64,000 nucleotides of DNA from Tritonibacter multivorans (lineage in GTDB: Bacteria; Pseudomonadota; Alphaproteobacteria; Rhodobacterales; Rhodobacteraceae): the NCBI RefSeq assembly GCF_001458415.1, contig NZ_CYSD01000031.1, forward strand, positions 62,001-126,000. The letters run 5' to 3'. The position numbers and the translations under genes are program-made. The notes under the pieces are model-generated. The model saw only the letters and a list, made by a program, of their open reading frames with translations, did no database searches and was not told the origin of the DNA. Below are positions 1 to 8,157 of the stretch, piece after piece (within the stretch, counting starts at the first letter, position 1; each line of letters opens with the position of its first letter).

Positions 1-2
1 TG

Positions 3-227
3 GATCGCAGTTTTTCCGGCAATCCGATGATGACCCACCTAAACAACAGCGATGTGGTGCCAGAGCAGTTTCCTGTCTGGCTGTCATTGTTTCGTGAAAC
101 TGCTGATGACATACTGCCCCCACAAGCAGCCCAGGGCATCTCGGAACTGGCGGAACGTATCGGCAAAAGCCTGGCCATGGGTCTCATGCAGTTCCGCGCT
201 CCTGAAGACCCGCCGCCGCTCCTTTGA
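3..227 (+). CDS. Group III truncated haemoglobin, C-terminal part (cut by window edge)
   Basis: The frame is open to the left edge, so the start lies outside the window. The visible 74 residues contain a G-N-P-x-x-x-H segment, then an F-x-x-W-L-x-L-F-R-E-T helix and an A-x-R-I-x-x-S-L-x-x-G-L helix. This is the pattern of the C-terminal half of group III truncated haemoglobins, which bind O2 or NO. A 21-base gap separates it from the DUF2189 gene, and all following genes up to ccoS run the same way, so a link to the oxidase operon is plausible. The haem-ligand region is not visible, so binding ability cannot be judged. Confidence 0.7.
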   Translation, partial: DRSFSGNPMMTHLNNSDVVPEQFPVWLSLFRETADDILPPQAAQGISELAERIGKSLAMGLMQFRAPEDPPPLL

Positions 228-248
228 GGTGCGGCGCAGATTGTCCCA

Positions 249-1013
249 ATGGGTGATGCTATGGATGCAACAGCAGATCTTCGAAAACCTGCACGCGTGC
301 TGCGCGGCGATGCGGTGCCAACCATTGGCCAGTGGCTGCAGCGCGGTTGGGGTGATTTAAAATCCAACCTTGGTGTGTCGCTTGCCTATGGCGGGTTTCT
401 GGCCGTGATCGGGTGGGCCGTTCTTTATGTGCTGACCGCAACCGGGCAGGGGTGGATGATCCTGCCAGCCCTTGCGGGGGCTATGTTGTTGGGGCCGGTT
501 GCAACGGTTGGCCTGTACCGCATTTCCCGACGCAGAATGGGGCTGGGCGGGGGCGGCGTGGCGGCACCGGGGCAGATTTTTCTGGTGTCTGTTGTGCTGA
601 TGGTTCTGGCCCTGACCTGGATCCGGGCGGCGACGCTCCTTTTTGCGGTTTTCTTTGGCCTGCGCCCTTTTGCAGGCTTTGCTGAGACCTTGCAGACCTT
701 GTTTGCCACGCCGGAAGGCATCGCCCTCTTTGTGGTTGGATCATGTGTGGGGGGGCTGTTTGCCGCATTGGGCTTTGCGATCGCAGCGTTTTCGCTGCCT
801 ATGCTGGTGCACCGCGACATTGATGGGTTTTCAGCCATGGGGCTGAGTTTCAGCGCCACGACCCGAAATTTCCGGCTTGCCCTTTTGTGGGGGGCAACTG
901 TGACGGTGATGATTGGTCTGTCTGTCCTGTCTGGTTTGATCCTGCTGATCCCACTTTTCCCGCTTCTTGGCTATGCCACATGGCACGCCTATGCCGATCT
1001 GTTCGAAGGATAA
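249..1013 (+). CDS. DUF2189 integral membrane protein
   Basis: This 254-residue protein is mostly hydrophobic, with about six predicted membrane segments (near residues 48-65, 72-90, 115-140, 155-180 and 210-245). The L-K-x-N-L-G-V-S-L-A-Y-G-G start of the membrane region and the length fit the DUF2189 family, whose function is unknown. These proteins often sit beside terminal oxidase genes in alphaproteobacteria. It lies between the haemoglobin and the DUF1971 gene. The start is uncertain: ATG at 249 is given, but ATG at 261 is equally possible and neither has a strong ribosome-binding site. Confidence 0.7.
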   Translation: MGDAMDATADLRKPARVLRGDAVPTIGQWLQRGWGDLKSNLGVSLAYGGFLAVIGWAVLYVLTATGQGWMILPALAGAMLLGPVATVGLYRISRRRMGLGGGGVAAPGQIFLVSVVLMVLALTWIRAATLLFAVFFGLRPFAGFAETLQTLFATPEGIALFVVGSCVGGLFAALGFAIAAFSLPMLVHRDIDGFSAMGLSFSATTRNFRLALLWGATVTVMIGLSVLSGLILLIPLFPLLGYATWHAYADLFEG

Positions 1014-1018
1014 CCCTT

Positions 1019-1315
1019 ATGCGTCCAGCCGTCCCAAGCACGCTGCAGAAATACTCTGAATCCCCGCTGTTCGACCAGGATACGGTCCCAGACGCGCTGT
1101 TGCGCGACCACAATACCAAAGCGGGCGTCTGGGGGCTGATTGTGGTCAGCGAAGGCGCGCTGACCTATCTGCGCGACGCGCATCCGGCACAGATTGTGAC
1201 CGCAGACGCACCGGCGGTGATCTACCCGGAAGAACCGCACAGCGTTCACCCCAAAGGCAAGGTGAGGTTCAAAGTGGAATTTTACCGGCTTCCAAAAGAA
1301 GGAGAGGCAGAATGA
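1019..1315 (+). CDS. DUF1971 (TehB-like, cupin-type) small protein
   Basis: A 98-residue protein with the H-N-T-K-A-G-V-W-G and Y-P-E-E-P-H-x-V motifs of DUF1971, a small beta-rich domain also found fused to TehB-like tellurite-resistance proteins. Its biochemical role is not established. Here it sits directly in front of ccoN, and its TGA overlaps the ccoN ATG in an ATGA junction, so the two are probably translationally coupled. The ATG at 1019 is chosen because it follows the previous stop by a few bases and gives the full family length. Confidence 0.72.
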   Translation: MRPAVPSTLQKYSESPLFDQDTVPDALLRDHNTKAGVWGLIVVSEGALTYLRDAHPAQIVTADAPAVIYPEEPHSVHPKGKVRFKVEFYRLPKEGEAE

Positions 1316-2919
1316 CCCGCGAGGTTGAATACACGAGCCTGATCCTCAGCACGGGTGCATTATTTGTCTTGGGGGCGGCGATTTTGGGCTGGGGCAGCGG
1401 CGCCTATGCGCTGCATGGCTGGTTGATTGCGCTTGTCACGGGCTGGGGCCTGTTCTGGCTGATCAATCGGGCAACCGATCCTGAACCGGAAATCCCGTTG
1501 GAGTACAAAGACGACGTGATCAAATGGGGTGTTCTGGCCTGTTTCTTTTGGGGCGTGGTTGGTTTCACCGTCGGAGACATCCTGGCCTGGCAATTGGCGA
1601 TCCCCAGCCTGAATGGCGATATGTTCTGGTCGAATTTTGGCCGGATCCGTCCCATTCACACGACTGCGGTCATTTTTGGCTTTGGCGGCAATGCGCTGAT
1701 TGCGACCTCGTTCTACGTGGTGCAGCGCACGTCGCGGGCGCGACTGGCGTCTGAGACACTGCCCTGGCTGGTGTTGGGCGGCTACAATCTGTTCGTCGTG
1801 CTGGCGGTGACCGGCTATCCGTTCGGGATCACCCAGTCCAAAGAATATGCCGAGCCCGAATGGTATGCGGATCTTGTGCTGTTGGTCACTTGGGTTGGCT
1901 ACCTGTTCCTTTATTTGAAAACCCTCGCCCGGCGGGCAGAGCCGCATATCTATGTCGCGAACTGGTATTACCTCGCCTTTATCGTGGTGATTGCGATGCT
2001 GCACGTGGTGAACAACCTTGCCGTGCCGGTGTCGATCACGGGGCCCAAGTCCTATCCGCTGTTCGCAGGCGTGCAGGATGCGATGACGCAGTGGTGGTAT
2101 GGGCACAATGCGGTTGGTTTTCTGCTGACCGCAGGGTTCCTCGGCATGATGTATTACTTCCTGCCCAAGGCAGCCGGGCGGCCGATCTACAGCTACCGCA
2201 TGTCCATCCTTGGGTTCTGGGGTATCACCTTTCTCTACCTCTGGGCGGGCTCGCACCATCTGCACTATACCGCATTGCCGGATTGGGTGCAGTATCTGGG
2301 CATGACCATGTCGATCATCCTGCTGGTGCCCAGCTGGGGGTCCGTGTTCAACGGGTTGCTGACCCTGAATGGGGCATGGGACAAGGTGCGCACCGACCCG
2401 GCGATCCGCTTTATGATGGTGGCGATCCTGTTTTATGGGCTGTCGACCTTTGAAGGGTCTTTCATGGCGATCCGGCCCGTGAACACGCTCAGCCATTATA
2501 CCGACTGGACGGTGGGGCATGTGCATGCCGGTGCCTTGGGGTGGGTGGCCTTCATCACCTTTGGGGCGATGTACAAAATGGTGCCCTGGGTCTGGAAACG
2601 CGAGGGCGTCTATTCCCTGCGACTGGAGGCGCTGCATTTCTGGCTCGCCCTTGGCGGGACGCTGATCTACGTCGGCGCGATGTGGAACTCGGGCATCACC
2701 CAGTCGCTGATGTGGCAGACCTACGAGCCTTCCGGCGCCTTCACCTATGCCTTTATGGATACGGTGGATGCAATGATCCCCTACTACTGGATGCGTGCGA
2801 TCGGCGGGTTGCTTTACCTGCTGGGGGCGCTGATCGGATCCTACAATATCTATATGACCGTGCGCGGCGCGCCGCGGCCTGAAACAGGGGGCGAGGCACG
2901 CCCTCTCCCAGCGGAGTAA
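1312..2919 (+). CDS. ccoN: Cytochrome cbb3 oxidase subunit I
   Basis: Catalytic haem-copper subunit of the C-type (cbb3) terminal oxidase, 535 residues with about 12-14 membrane helices. It reduces O2 to water with high affinity. The ligand motifs are all visible: R-P-I-H-T-T-A near residue 108 (haem b), Y-G-H-N-A-V near 263 and G-S-H-H-L-H-Y near 312 (CuB site), and S-H-Y-T-D-W-T-V-G-H-V-H near 396 (haems b3 and b). It starts inside the stop of the DUF1971 gene and is followed after 6 bases by ccoO. The length is normal for CcoN. Confidence 0.97.
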   Translation: MTREVEYTSLILSTGALFVLGAAILGWGSGAYALHGWLIALVTGWGLFWLINRATDPEPEIPLEYKDDVIKWGVLACFFWGVVGFTVGDILAWQLAIPSLNGDMFWSNFGRIRPIHTTAVIFGFGGNALIATSFYVVQRTSRARLASETLPWLVLGGYNLFVVLAVTGYPFGITQSKEYAEPEWYADLVLLVTWVGYLFLYLKTLARRAEPHIYVANWYYLAFIVVIAMLHVVNNLAVPVSITGPKSYPLFAGVQDAMTQWWYGHNAVGFLLTAGFLGMMYYFLPKAAGRPIYSYRMSILGFWGITFLYLWAGSHHLHYTALPDWVQYLGMTMSIILLVPSWGSVFNGLLTLNGAWDKVRTDPAIRFMMVAILFYGLSTFEGSFMAIRPVNTLSHYTDWTVGHVHAGALGWVAFITFGAMYKMVPWVWKREGVYSLRLEALHFWLALGGTLIYVGAMWNSGITQSLMWQTYEPSGAFTYAFMDTVDAMIPYYWMRAIGGLLYLLGALIGSYNIYMTVRGAPRPETGGEARPLPAE

Positions 2920-2925
2920 GCGCAG

Positions 2926-3651
2926 ATGGATCACGCAAAACTCGAACGCAATGGGATCGTTTTTGCAATGGCGATCCTCGGCGTGGCCTCGATTGGTGGT
3001 ATTGTCGAAATCGCGCCATTGTTCACCATTGAAAACACCGTAGAAAAGGTCGACGGCATGCGGCCCTATACGCCGCTGGAACTGGCTGGGCGCGATATCT
3101 ATGTGCGCGAGGGCTGCTATGCCTGCCACAGCCAGATGATCCGCACGCTGCGGTCGGATGTGGACCGCTATGGCCATTACAGCCTTGCCGCCGAAAGCAT
3201 GTATGACCACCCCCATCAATGGGGATCCAAACGTACCGGCCCGGATCTGGCTCGGATTGGCAATAAATATTCGGACGACTGGCATGTGGCCCATCTGAAG
3301 GCCCCGCGCGATGTGGTCGAAGGCTCGGTCATGCCGGGCTATCCGTTCCTGTCTGAGACCCGCCTCGCAACACAACATTTGCCGGCCGCCCTGGCCGCAC
3401 TCGCGCGCGCTGGCGTGCCCTATTCACAGACGCAGATCGAACAGGCCGAAAACGATGCCATCTGGCAGGCCGATATCGATGCGGATTTCGAGGACGACCT
3501 GATTGCACGCTACGGCGAAAACGTGCAGATCCGCGATTTTGATGGCAACCCGGACAAACTGACCGAGATGGATGCGCTGGTGGCCTATCTGCAGATGCTG
3601 GGTACGCTAGTTGATTTTTCGACCCTTAACCCAGAGGAGGCCGCGCGATGA
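2926..3651 (+). CDS. ccoO: Cytochrome cbb3 oxidase subunit II (monohaem cytochrome c)
   Basis: A 241-residue membrane-anchored cytochrome c. One N-terminal membrane helix (about residues 9-30) is followed by the haem-binding C-Y-A-C-H motif near residue 65 and the CcoO signature Y-G-H-Y-S-L-A-A-E-S-M-Y-D-H-P. The axial Met is probably in V-M-P-G-Y-P. It passes electrons from CcoP to the CcoN haems. Its stop overlaps the ATG of ccoQ (ATGA), as expected for a coupled ccoNOQP operon. Confidence 0.96.
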   Translation: MDHAKLERNGIVFAMAILGVASIGGIVEIAPLFTIENTVEKVDGMRPYTPLELAGRDIYVREGCYACHSQMIRTLRSDVDRYGHYSLAAESMYDHPHQWGSKRTGPDLARIGNKYSDDWHVAHLKAPRDVVEGSVMPGYPFLSETRLATQHLPAALAALARAGVPYSQTQIEQAENDAIWQADIDADFEDDLIARYGENVQIRDFDGNPDKLTEMDALVAYLQMLGTLVDFSTLNPEEAAR

Positions 3652-3818
3652 ACCCGGAAATCCATGATTTTGTCCTCTATGTCTCTAAAACCTGGGGCGC
3701 AGCCTACCTGCTGGTTGTTTTCATCCTTGCCGCTGTCTGGACGTATTGGCCGTCGCGCAAAGGGATCTATGACGCGGCCCGCCAAAGCCCGCTTGGCGCG
3801 GAGGAAATCCAGCGATGA
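3648..3818 (+). CDS. ccoQ: Cytochrome cbb3 oxidase small subunit
   Basis: A 56-residue single-span membrane protein with a membrane segment at about residues 18-34, followed by a short cytoplasmic tail with W-P-S-R-K. Size, topology and position between ccoO and ccoP identify it as CcoQ (FixQ), which stabilises the assembled oxidase. It overlaps ccoO by 4 bases at its start and ccoP by 4 bases at its end. Confidence 0.9.
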   Translation: MNPEIHDFVLYVSKTWGAAYLLVVFILAAVWTYWPSRKGIYDAARQSPLGAEEIQR

Positions 3819-4687
3819 AACCGGAAATTGATCCCGTCAGCGGCCGCGAAACCACGGGGCACGAATGGAATGGCATCAAAGAGCTGAACTCCCCGATGCC
3901 TAAGGCCTTTAACATCTGGCTATGGGCGTCAATTGCAGTGTCGGTTCTTATGTGGGTGCTCTACCCCTCGTTTCCGACAGTCCATAGCTTTCTGGGCGGA
4001 TCTTTGGGCTATTCCTCGCGCTCCGCAGTGAATGAGGCTGTGGCCGACGGTTTGCGCACCCGCGCCGAAGCCTTTTCCGTGTTTGAACATGAAGACATTG
4101 CAGAATTGGCTGCAGATCAGACACTGCGCCCTCAGTTCGAAGATCAGATCGGCGTTCTGTTCCGCGACAATTGCGCCGCCTGTCACGGGCGCGATGCAGC
4201 GGGGCAAAAGGGGTTTCCCAATTTGTCTGACAATCATTGGCTCTGGTCTGGCACGCCCGCAGACATCGAATACACGCTGCAAGTGGGGATCAATTCCAGC
4301 AATGAGGACACCCGCTATGCCGAGATGCCCGCTTTTGGTCGGGAAGAGATGCTGGAAAAGACCGAGATCAGCGACGTGATCGATTTTGTCCTGAGCCTGA
4401 CGGAGGCTGCCCACGACACGGGGGCGGCACAACGCGGGCAGGTGGTCTTTGCAGACAACTGCGCGTCCTGCCATGGAGAGGACGCGGCCGGCGGGCTTGA
4501 GAACGGCGCGCCAAACCTGACCGATGACACATGGATCTATGGCGGCACCCGATCAGATCTGGAGAAAACGCTGAAACAGGGCCGCGCGGGGGTGATGCCA
4601 GCTTGGGCCGGGCGTTTGTCGGATGCGGAAATTCGGCAGCTGACACTTTACGTATTGTGGCAGGGACAACCCGATGGCGACAGCTGA
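3815..4687 (+). CDS. ccoP: Cytochrome cbb3 oxidase subunit III (dihaem cytochrome c)
   Basis: A 290-residue protein with the CcoP N-terminal signature H-E-W-N-G-I-K-E-L-N-S-P-M-P near residues 17-30, one membrane helix (about 34-52), and two cytochrome c domains with C-A-A-C-H near residue 118 and C-A-S-C-H near 217. It accepts electrons from soluble cytochrome c and passes them to CcoO. The length is normal. The end overlaps the start of a 54-residue membrane protein gene at 4674. Confidence 0.96.
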   Translation: MKPEIDPVSGRETTGHEWNGIKELNSPMPKAFNIWLWASIAVSVLMWVLYPSFPTVHSFLGGSLGYSSRSAVNEAVADGLRTRAEAFSVFEHEDIAELAADQTLRPQFEDQIGVLFRDNCAACHGRDAAGQKGFPNLSDNHWLWSGTPADIEYTLQVGINSSNEDTRYAEMPAFGREEMLEKTEISDVIDFVLSLTEAAHDTGAAQRGQVVFADNCASCHGEDAAGGLENGAPNLTDDTWIYGGTRSDLEKTLKQGRAGVMPAWAGRLSDAEIRQLTLYVLWQGQPDGDS

Positions 4688-4838
4688 ACGTGAACGCAAA
4701 AGCCAGCGTCTGTTCTGGGCGCTGATCAGCGCGCTGATCCTTGGCTATGCGGTGATCAAGGCCCGCCATATTGCCGTCGCGCTCGAGGCCTATGACAGCC
4801 AGCCGTTGACAGGCGACACCACAGGGGCCGCCAAATGA
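4674..4838 (+). CDS. Unidentified 54-residue single-span membrane protein in the cbb3 operon
   Basis: ATG at 4674 lies inside the end of ccoP and the stop overlaps the ATG of ccoS (ATGA), so the frame is tightly embedded in the operon. The peptide has a basic N-terminus (residues 4-12), one hydrophobic segment (about 14-30, L-F-W-A-L-I-S-A-L-I-L-G-Y-A-V-I) and a short polar tail. It occupies the place where ccoG, ccoH and ccoI usually lie, but it is far shorter than CcoH (about 150 residues) and has no recognised motif. I do not recognise it. It may be an accessory oxidase subunit. Confidence 0.62.
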   Translation: MATAERERKSQRLFWALISALILGYAVIKARHIAVALEAYDSQPLTGDTTGAAK

Positions 4839-5008
4839 ACGCGTTGTTTTACTTGATCCCTGTGTCCCTGGTATTGGGGATCATCGCCTTGGTCGCGTTT
4901 TACTGGACCTTGAAAACCGCGCAATATGACGACCCGGAAGGGGATCGTTTCAGGGTTCTTGGCGAAGACGACAAGCCCCTTCTGCGGCACACAGACACGT
5001 CACGATAA
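4835..5008 (+). CDS. ccoS: cbb3 oxidase maturation protein CcoS
   Basis: A 57-residue protein with an N-terminal membrane helix (residues 5-25) followed by W-x-x-x-x-x-Q-Y-D-D-P-E-G-D, the CcoS signature. CcoS is needed for cofactor insertion into cbb3 oxidase. It is normally the last gene of ccoGHIS. Here it directly follows the structural genes and no ccoG, H or I is visible downstream, because the next gene (ending at 5013) is on the opposite strand. Confidence 0.9.
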   Translation: MNALFYLIPVSLVLGIIALVAFYWTLKTAQYDDPEGDRFRVLGEDDKPLLRHTDTSR

Positions 5009-5012
5009 CACT

Positions 5013-5924
5013 CTAACCGGTTCCAATTTGCATCGCAATTGCAACCCAGATCGGCAGGGACACACAGCCCAGCAAAGTGGATTGCGCAATCATGCTTGCG
5101 ACCTGGGCACGGTCCGCCCCGAAGGCAGAGGCAAGAACATGGGCCGCCGACGCGGTGGGGACTGCTGCAAAGATGATCAATACGGCAGCGGGGGCGGATG
5201 GCATGTTCAAGGCATGGGCAATTCCCACGGCAGAGATCGGCATCAGCAAGAGCTTTACCGCATTCAGCCCCGTCTGGAACCACGTCAGGCGCGCCAGCGC
5301 ATGGAAATCCAGCGAGGCACCAATGGACAAAAGCGCCAGGGGAACCGCCGCATAGCCAAGCTTTGAGATCGCCAAAGTCAGCGCGTCGGGAAGCTCTGTG
5401 CCGGTTACCGCGCAGGTGATCCCAAACAGGCTGGCCAAAAGAAAAGGGTTGGTTGCCACGGATCGGATCGTGGCTGTTGCAGACATATTTGTGCCTCGCG
5501 ACAGCGCGCCGACCGCAAGCACATTGGCAAGCGGCACAGCGCAGCCGATAGCAACGGACATCAGGGCCGCCGTCTCATCCGGCAGTGCCTGCACCGCGAC
5601 AACGGCTATTGCCGCATTGAACCGCCATGCTGTCTGCCACTGCCCGGCGAAATCCAAAAACCGACCGGGTCCCAAGGGGCGCAGAGCGAATGCAAAACAA
5701 AACCCCAAGAGGACGACGCACCACACGCCGACCCCCATAATCGCCAGATCCGACAGAGACGTTGCGCGACTGGAAGCCGCATGAAAAATCAGTGCAGGGA
5801 ACAGCACCTGAAAATTCAACTTGTCCAGCGGACCCCAAGCCGTGGCCGGGACGATCCGCCGAAGGGAAGCGCCAAGGGCGATTAGCAAACCGTCAGGCAA
5901 CAAGGCGACCAAAACCGGGCTCAT
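5013..5924 (-). CDS. AEC-family (auxin efflux carrier type) transporter
   Basis: A 303-residue hydrophobic protein with about ten membrane segments and the family's N-terminal layout (L-I-A-L-G-A-S-L-R-R followed by L-x-F-Q-V-L-F-P-A-L-I-F). AEC members export or import small organic anions, and the substrate cannot be predicted from sequence. Its ATG overlaps the stop of the aminotransferase gene (ATGA), so they form a two-gene operon, which suggests that it moves an amino acid or keto acid related to that enzyme. Its end converges with ccoS with a 4-base gap. Confidence 0.85.
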   Translation of the reverse strand: MSPVLVALLPDGLLIALGASLRRIVPATAWGPLDKLNFQVLFPALIFHAASSRATSLSDLAIMGVGVWCVVLLGFCFAFALRPLGPGRFLDFAGQWQTAWRFNAAIAVVAVQALPDETAALMSVAIGCAVPLANVLAVGALSRGTNMSATATIRSVATNPFLLASLFGITCAVTGTELPDALTLAISKLGYAAVPLALLSIGASLDFHALARLTWFQTGLNAVKLLLMPISAVGIAHALNMPSAPAAVLIIFAAVPTASAAHVLASAFGADRAQVASMIAQSTLLGCVSLPIWVAIAMQIGTG

Positions 5925-7087
5925 CTCCAGGCCTCCACTGCCGCGACCAGGGTTTCGCCAGCGCGGTGCAGATCAGCAGGAGGCAGGGCCGCAAAACACA
6001 GGCGCAACCGATTGGAGGGGCGGGATTTATCAATGGAAAACGCATCCCCAGGGGCCACCAACAGCTCATGGCTTCGCAGATGCTCGGCCAATCCCGCGAC
6101 AGATATTCCGGACGGCAGCTCTGGCATAACAAACATGCCGCCGTGAACCTTCAGGCGGCTGAACCCCGCAGCCCGGAGGGGGGCTGTCAACGTTGCATGT
6201 GCCGATGCGTATTGGGGGCGCAGATGGTTCAGGTGTCGCTCCAGCGCCCCTGATTGCAAATAGTGACAGGCCACGCGTTGTGCCAGTGCGTTGGGCTGCA
6301 GGTCCATTGCTTGGCGCGCGGCGGTCATTGCCGCAATGAGGTCGGGATTGCCCTGGATCCAGCCGATCCGAAGCCCCGGAGCCACAATTTTCGACAGGCT
6401 GCCAAGGCTCAGAACCTCTGTGGTCAAACCCAGTGACGCTGCGCGTTCGATCAAACGTTCCGGCGGTTTGGCGTCGAACCAGAGCTCTCGATACGGGTCA
6501 TCTTCGATGACGGCGACCTTGGACTGCGCACAGAGTTCCAAAAGCGCGTCCCGGTCTTCGGACCTCCAGGTTTCACCGGTGGGGTTGCTGAAGGTCGGCA
6601 GCACATAGACCGCGCAAATATCATCGTGACCCTGCATCAAACGCGCCAGATCCTGCAACGCGGTCGCTGGGCTTTCGCCGCAATAGGTGCGGACCTTCAC
6701 CCCAAGAAGCACAGCAACCGACAGAACCGCGGGATAGACCGGATCCGGCACCAAGATGGTCTGCCCCGGCGCACCAAGGCACTGACACGCGAGGAAAATA
6801 CCCTGTTGCGCGCCAGAGGTGACAAGCGTTGAAGCACCGCCCACAGGTGCCTGCCAGGGGGGCAAGGCGTCAATGAGTTCCGCATCGCCTGCGCTGGCGC
6901 CATACCGCCAAGACCTTTGTTCCTTTGCCGCCAATGCCGTCGCGACCTCAAGGCCCCTGTGGTCACAGTAGACGGGGTTTGGATGCCCGCTTGCCAGATT
7001 GGTCATGCCGGGTTTGGCCTGTTCAAAGATGCGGCGCAGCGGGTTTGTGGGCAGGTTGGCAACCTGTGTGTTTCGAAGAAAAGTCAT
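5921..7087 (-). CDS. PLP-dependent aminotransferase, class I/II fold
   Basis: A 388-residue fold-type I aminotransferase. Recognisable elements are V-T-S-G-A-Q-Q-G (cofactor phosphate loop), P-T-F-S-N-P-T-G-E-T, the V-I-E-D-D-P-Y-R-E-L-W segment and the Schiff-base lysine in S-L-G-S-L-S-K-I-V-A-P-G-L-R-I-G-W. It resembles the catalytic half of MocR/2-aminoadipate-type enzymes but carries no GntR helix-turn-helix. ATG 7087 gives the natural family start. Upstream in-frame ATGs (for example 7147) would extend into the divergent LysR promoter. The reaction cannot be named. Confidence 0.88.
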   Translation of the reverse strand: MTFLRNTQVANLPTNPLRRIFEQAKPGMTNLASGHPNPVYCDHRGLEVATALAAKEQRSWRYGASAGDAELIDALPPWQAPVGGASTLVTSGAQQGIFLACQCLGAPGQTILVPDPVYPAVLSVAVLLGVKVRTYCGESPATALQDLARLMQGHDDICAVYVLPTFSNPTGETWRSEDRDALLELCAQSKVAVIEDDPYRELWFDAKPPERLIERAASLGLTTEVLSLGSLSKIVAPGLRIGWIQGNPDLIAAMTAARQAMDLQPNALAQRVACHYLQSGALERHLNHLRPQYASAHATLTAPLRAAGFSRLKVHGGMFVMPELPSGISVAGLAEHLRSHELLVAPGDAFSIDKSRPSNRLRLCFAALPPADLHRAGETLVAAVEAWR

Positions 7088-7119
7088 GAGCGGCCTCTTG
7101 ATGTTCGGGGCGTTCTCAC

Positions 7120-7137
7120 GGAATGGTGAGGAATGGT
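7120..7137. repeat. Tandem GGAATGGT repeats in a divergent LysR intergenic region
   Basis: GGAATGGT occurs at 7120-7127 and 7130-7137, spaced ten bases apart, and the second copy runs into AAAATTCC. The region lies between a divergent aminotransferase (start 7087) and a LysR gene (start 7161), where a LysR-type regulator normally binds. It is a candidate regulator site only; no consensus is known for this protein. Confidence 0.35.
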
Positions 7138-7160
7138 AAAATTCCATAAGGTTATGATTG

Positions 7161-8045
7161 ATGCCAGATTTGAACAATCTGCCCGCGTTGCTTTGGCGTC
7201 TTTTGCCCGAGGTCAGAGCAACCGGAAATTTGACCCAAGTTGCCGCGCGGATTGGCGTGTCGCAGCCCGCGATCAGTAAAACGCTGGCCAAATGTGAAAC
7301 TCAGCTGGGCGTCGATCTGGTCCGCCGTGACCAGCGGCCAGTAAAACTGACCCAGGAAGGCGAGGTGCTGGCCGATTACGCGCAACAGCGGCTGGGGATG
7401 GAAGCCTTGCTGGAACGGCGCTTAAAGGTCATTCGCCAGCAGGGGGCCGGTCTGGTGCGCATCGCGTCTTTCGGGGCCTCGTCTTCGACACGTATCCTGC
7501 CACCCGTTCTGAAACACCTGCGCGCGCGGTTTCCGCAGGTGGACATTGAGTTGGTGGAACTGACAGACCAAGAAGCCAGACGCGCGCTGAAGGACGGGCT
7601 GGTCGATTTCGCAACCCTTGCCGGATCCGGGGACCTTGATTTTGACTATGTGCCCCTGGCCGAGGACCGCTTGGTCTGTCTGCTGCCAGAGGGCCACCGG
7701 CTGGCCGGGAAAGGCCCGGTTTCGCCACAGGATCTGATGGCGGAAGACTTCATCATGACCAAGGGCGGTAGTGAACCTTTGGTCCGGGATTGGTTTCGAC
7801 AGTCAGGCGGAGAACCCAATGTGCGCCACACTGCGCTTCAGCTGACTTCGATCCTCGCTTTGGTGCGAGCCGGCTTTGGGGTCTCAGTGATTGCGGAAAT
7901 GGCGGTGCCCGAAAGTCACCCCGAGGTCCAGGTTGCCCAGTTGGCTCCGCTCAAACAACGCGAGATCTTTTTGTGCCGCCGTGACGGCAGCTTTGCGTCC
8001 CATGCGGCGGCAAGCGTCTGGGACGCCCTGTCGCACATCCACTAG
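7161..8045 (+). CDS. LysR-family transcriptional regulator
   Basis: A 294-residue protein with an N-terminal winged helix-turn-helix (G-N-L-T-Q-V-A-A-R-I-G-V-S-Q-P-A-I-S-K, about residues 20-40) and a type 2 periplasmic-binding-like effector domain from about residue 90. It is divergent from the aminotransferase/AEC operon and probably regulates it, the usual LysR arrangement. The ATG at 7161 is used; a TTG one codon upstream (7158) is possible. It ends 112 bases before the CoA-binding protein gene and could also control that unit. Confidence 0.92.
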   Translation: MPDLNNLPALLWRLLPEVRATGNLTQVAARIGVSQPAISKTLAKCETQLGVDLVRRDQRPVKLTQEGEVLADYAQQRLGMEALLERRLKVIRQQGAGLVRIASFGASSSTRILPPVLKHLRARFPQVDIELVELTDQEARRALKDGLVDFATLAGSGDLDFDYVPLAEDRLVCLLPEGHRLAGKGPVSPQDLMAEDFIMTKGGSEPLVRDWFRQSGGEPNVRHTALQLTSILALVRAGFGVSVIAEMAVPESHPEVQVAQLAPLKQREIFLCRRDGSFASHAAASVWDALSHIH

Positions 8046-8157
8046 GTAGAACTACGGACAGGGGTTGGATTTCCGTTGACACAAACGCCCTGCCCAAAGG
8101 ACGCTCTGGAGACAAGCGGGTCGATCCACAGCCCGCAGCCACACGGAGGCGGGCCGC

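Noticed and set aside
228-1311. FNR/Anr box (TTGAT-N4-ATCAA) in front of ccoN
   Set aside because: None is visible between the genes upstream of ccoN; the operon promoter probably lies to the left of the window.
1360-3378. Long open frame (672 codons) on the minus strand opposite ccoN and ccoO
   Set aside because: It mirrors conserved oxidase genes, has a low-complexity His/Arg/Gln-rich composition and no family features; it is a codon-bias shadow.
7088-7291. N-terminal extension of the aminotransferase to 7291
   Set aside because: It would run across the divergent promoter and into the LysR coding region; the family start matches ATG 7087.
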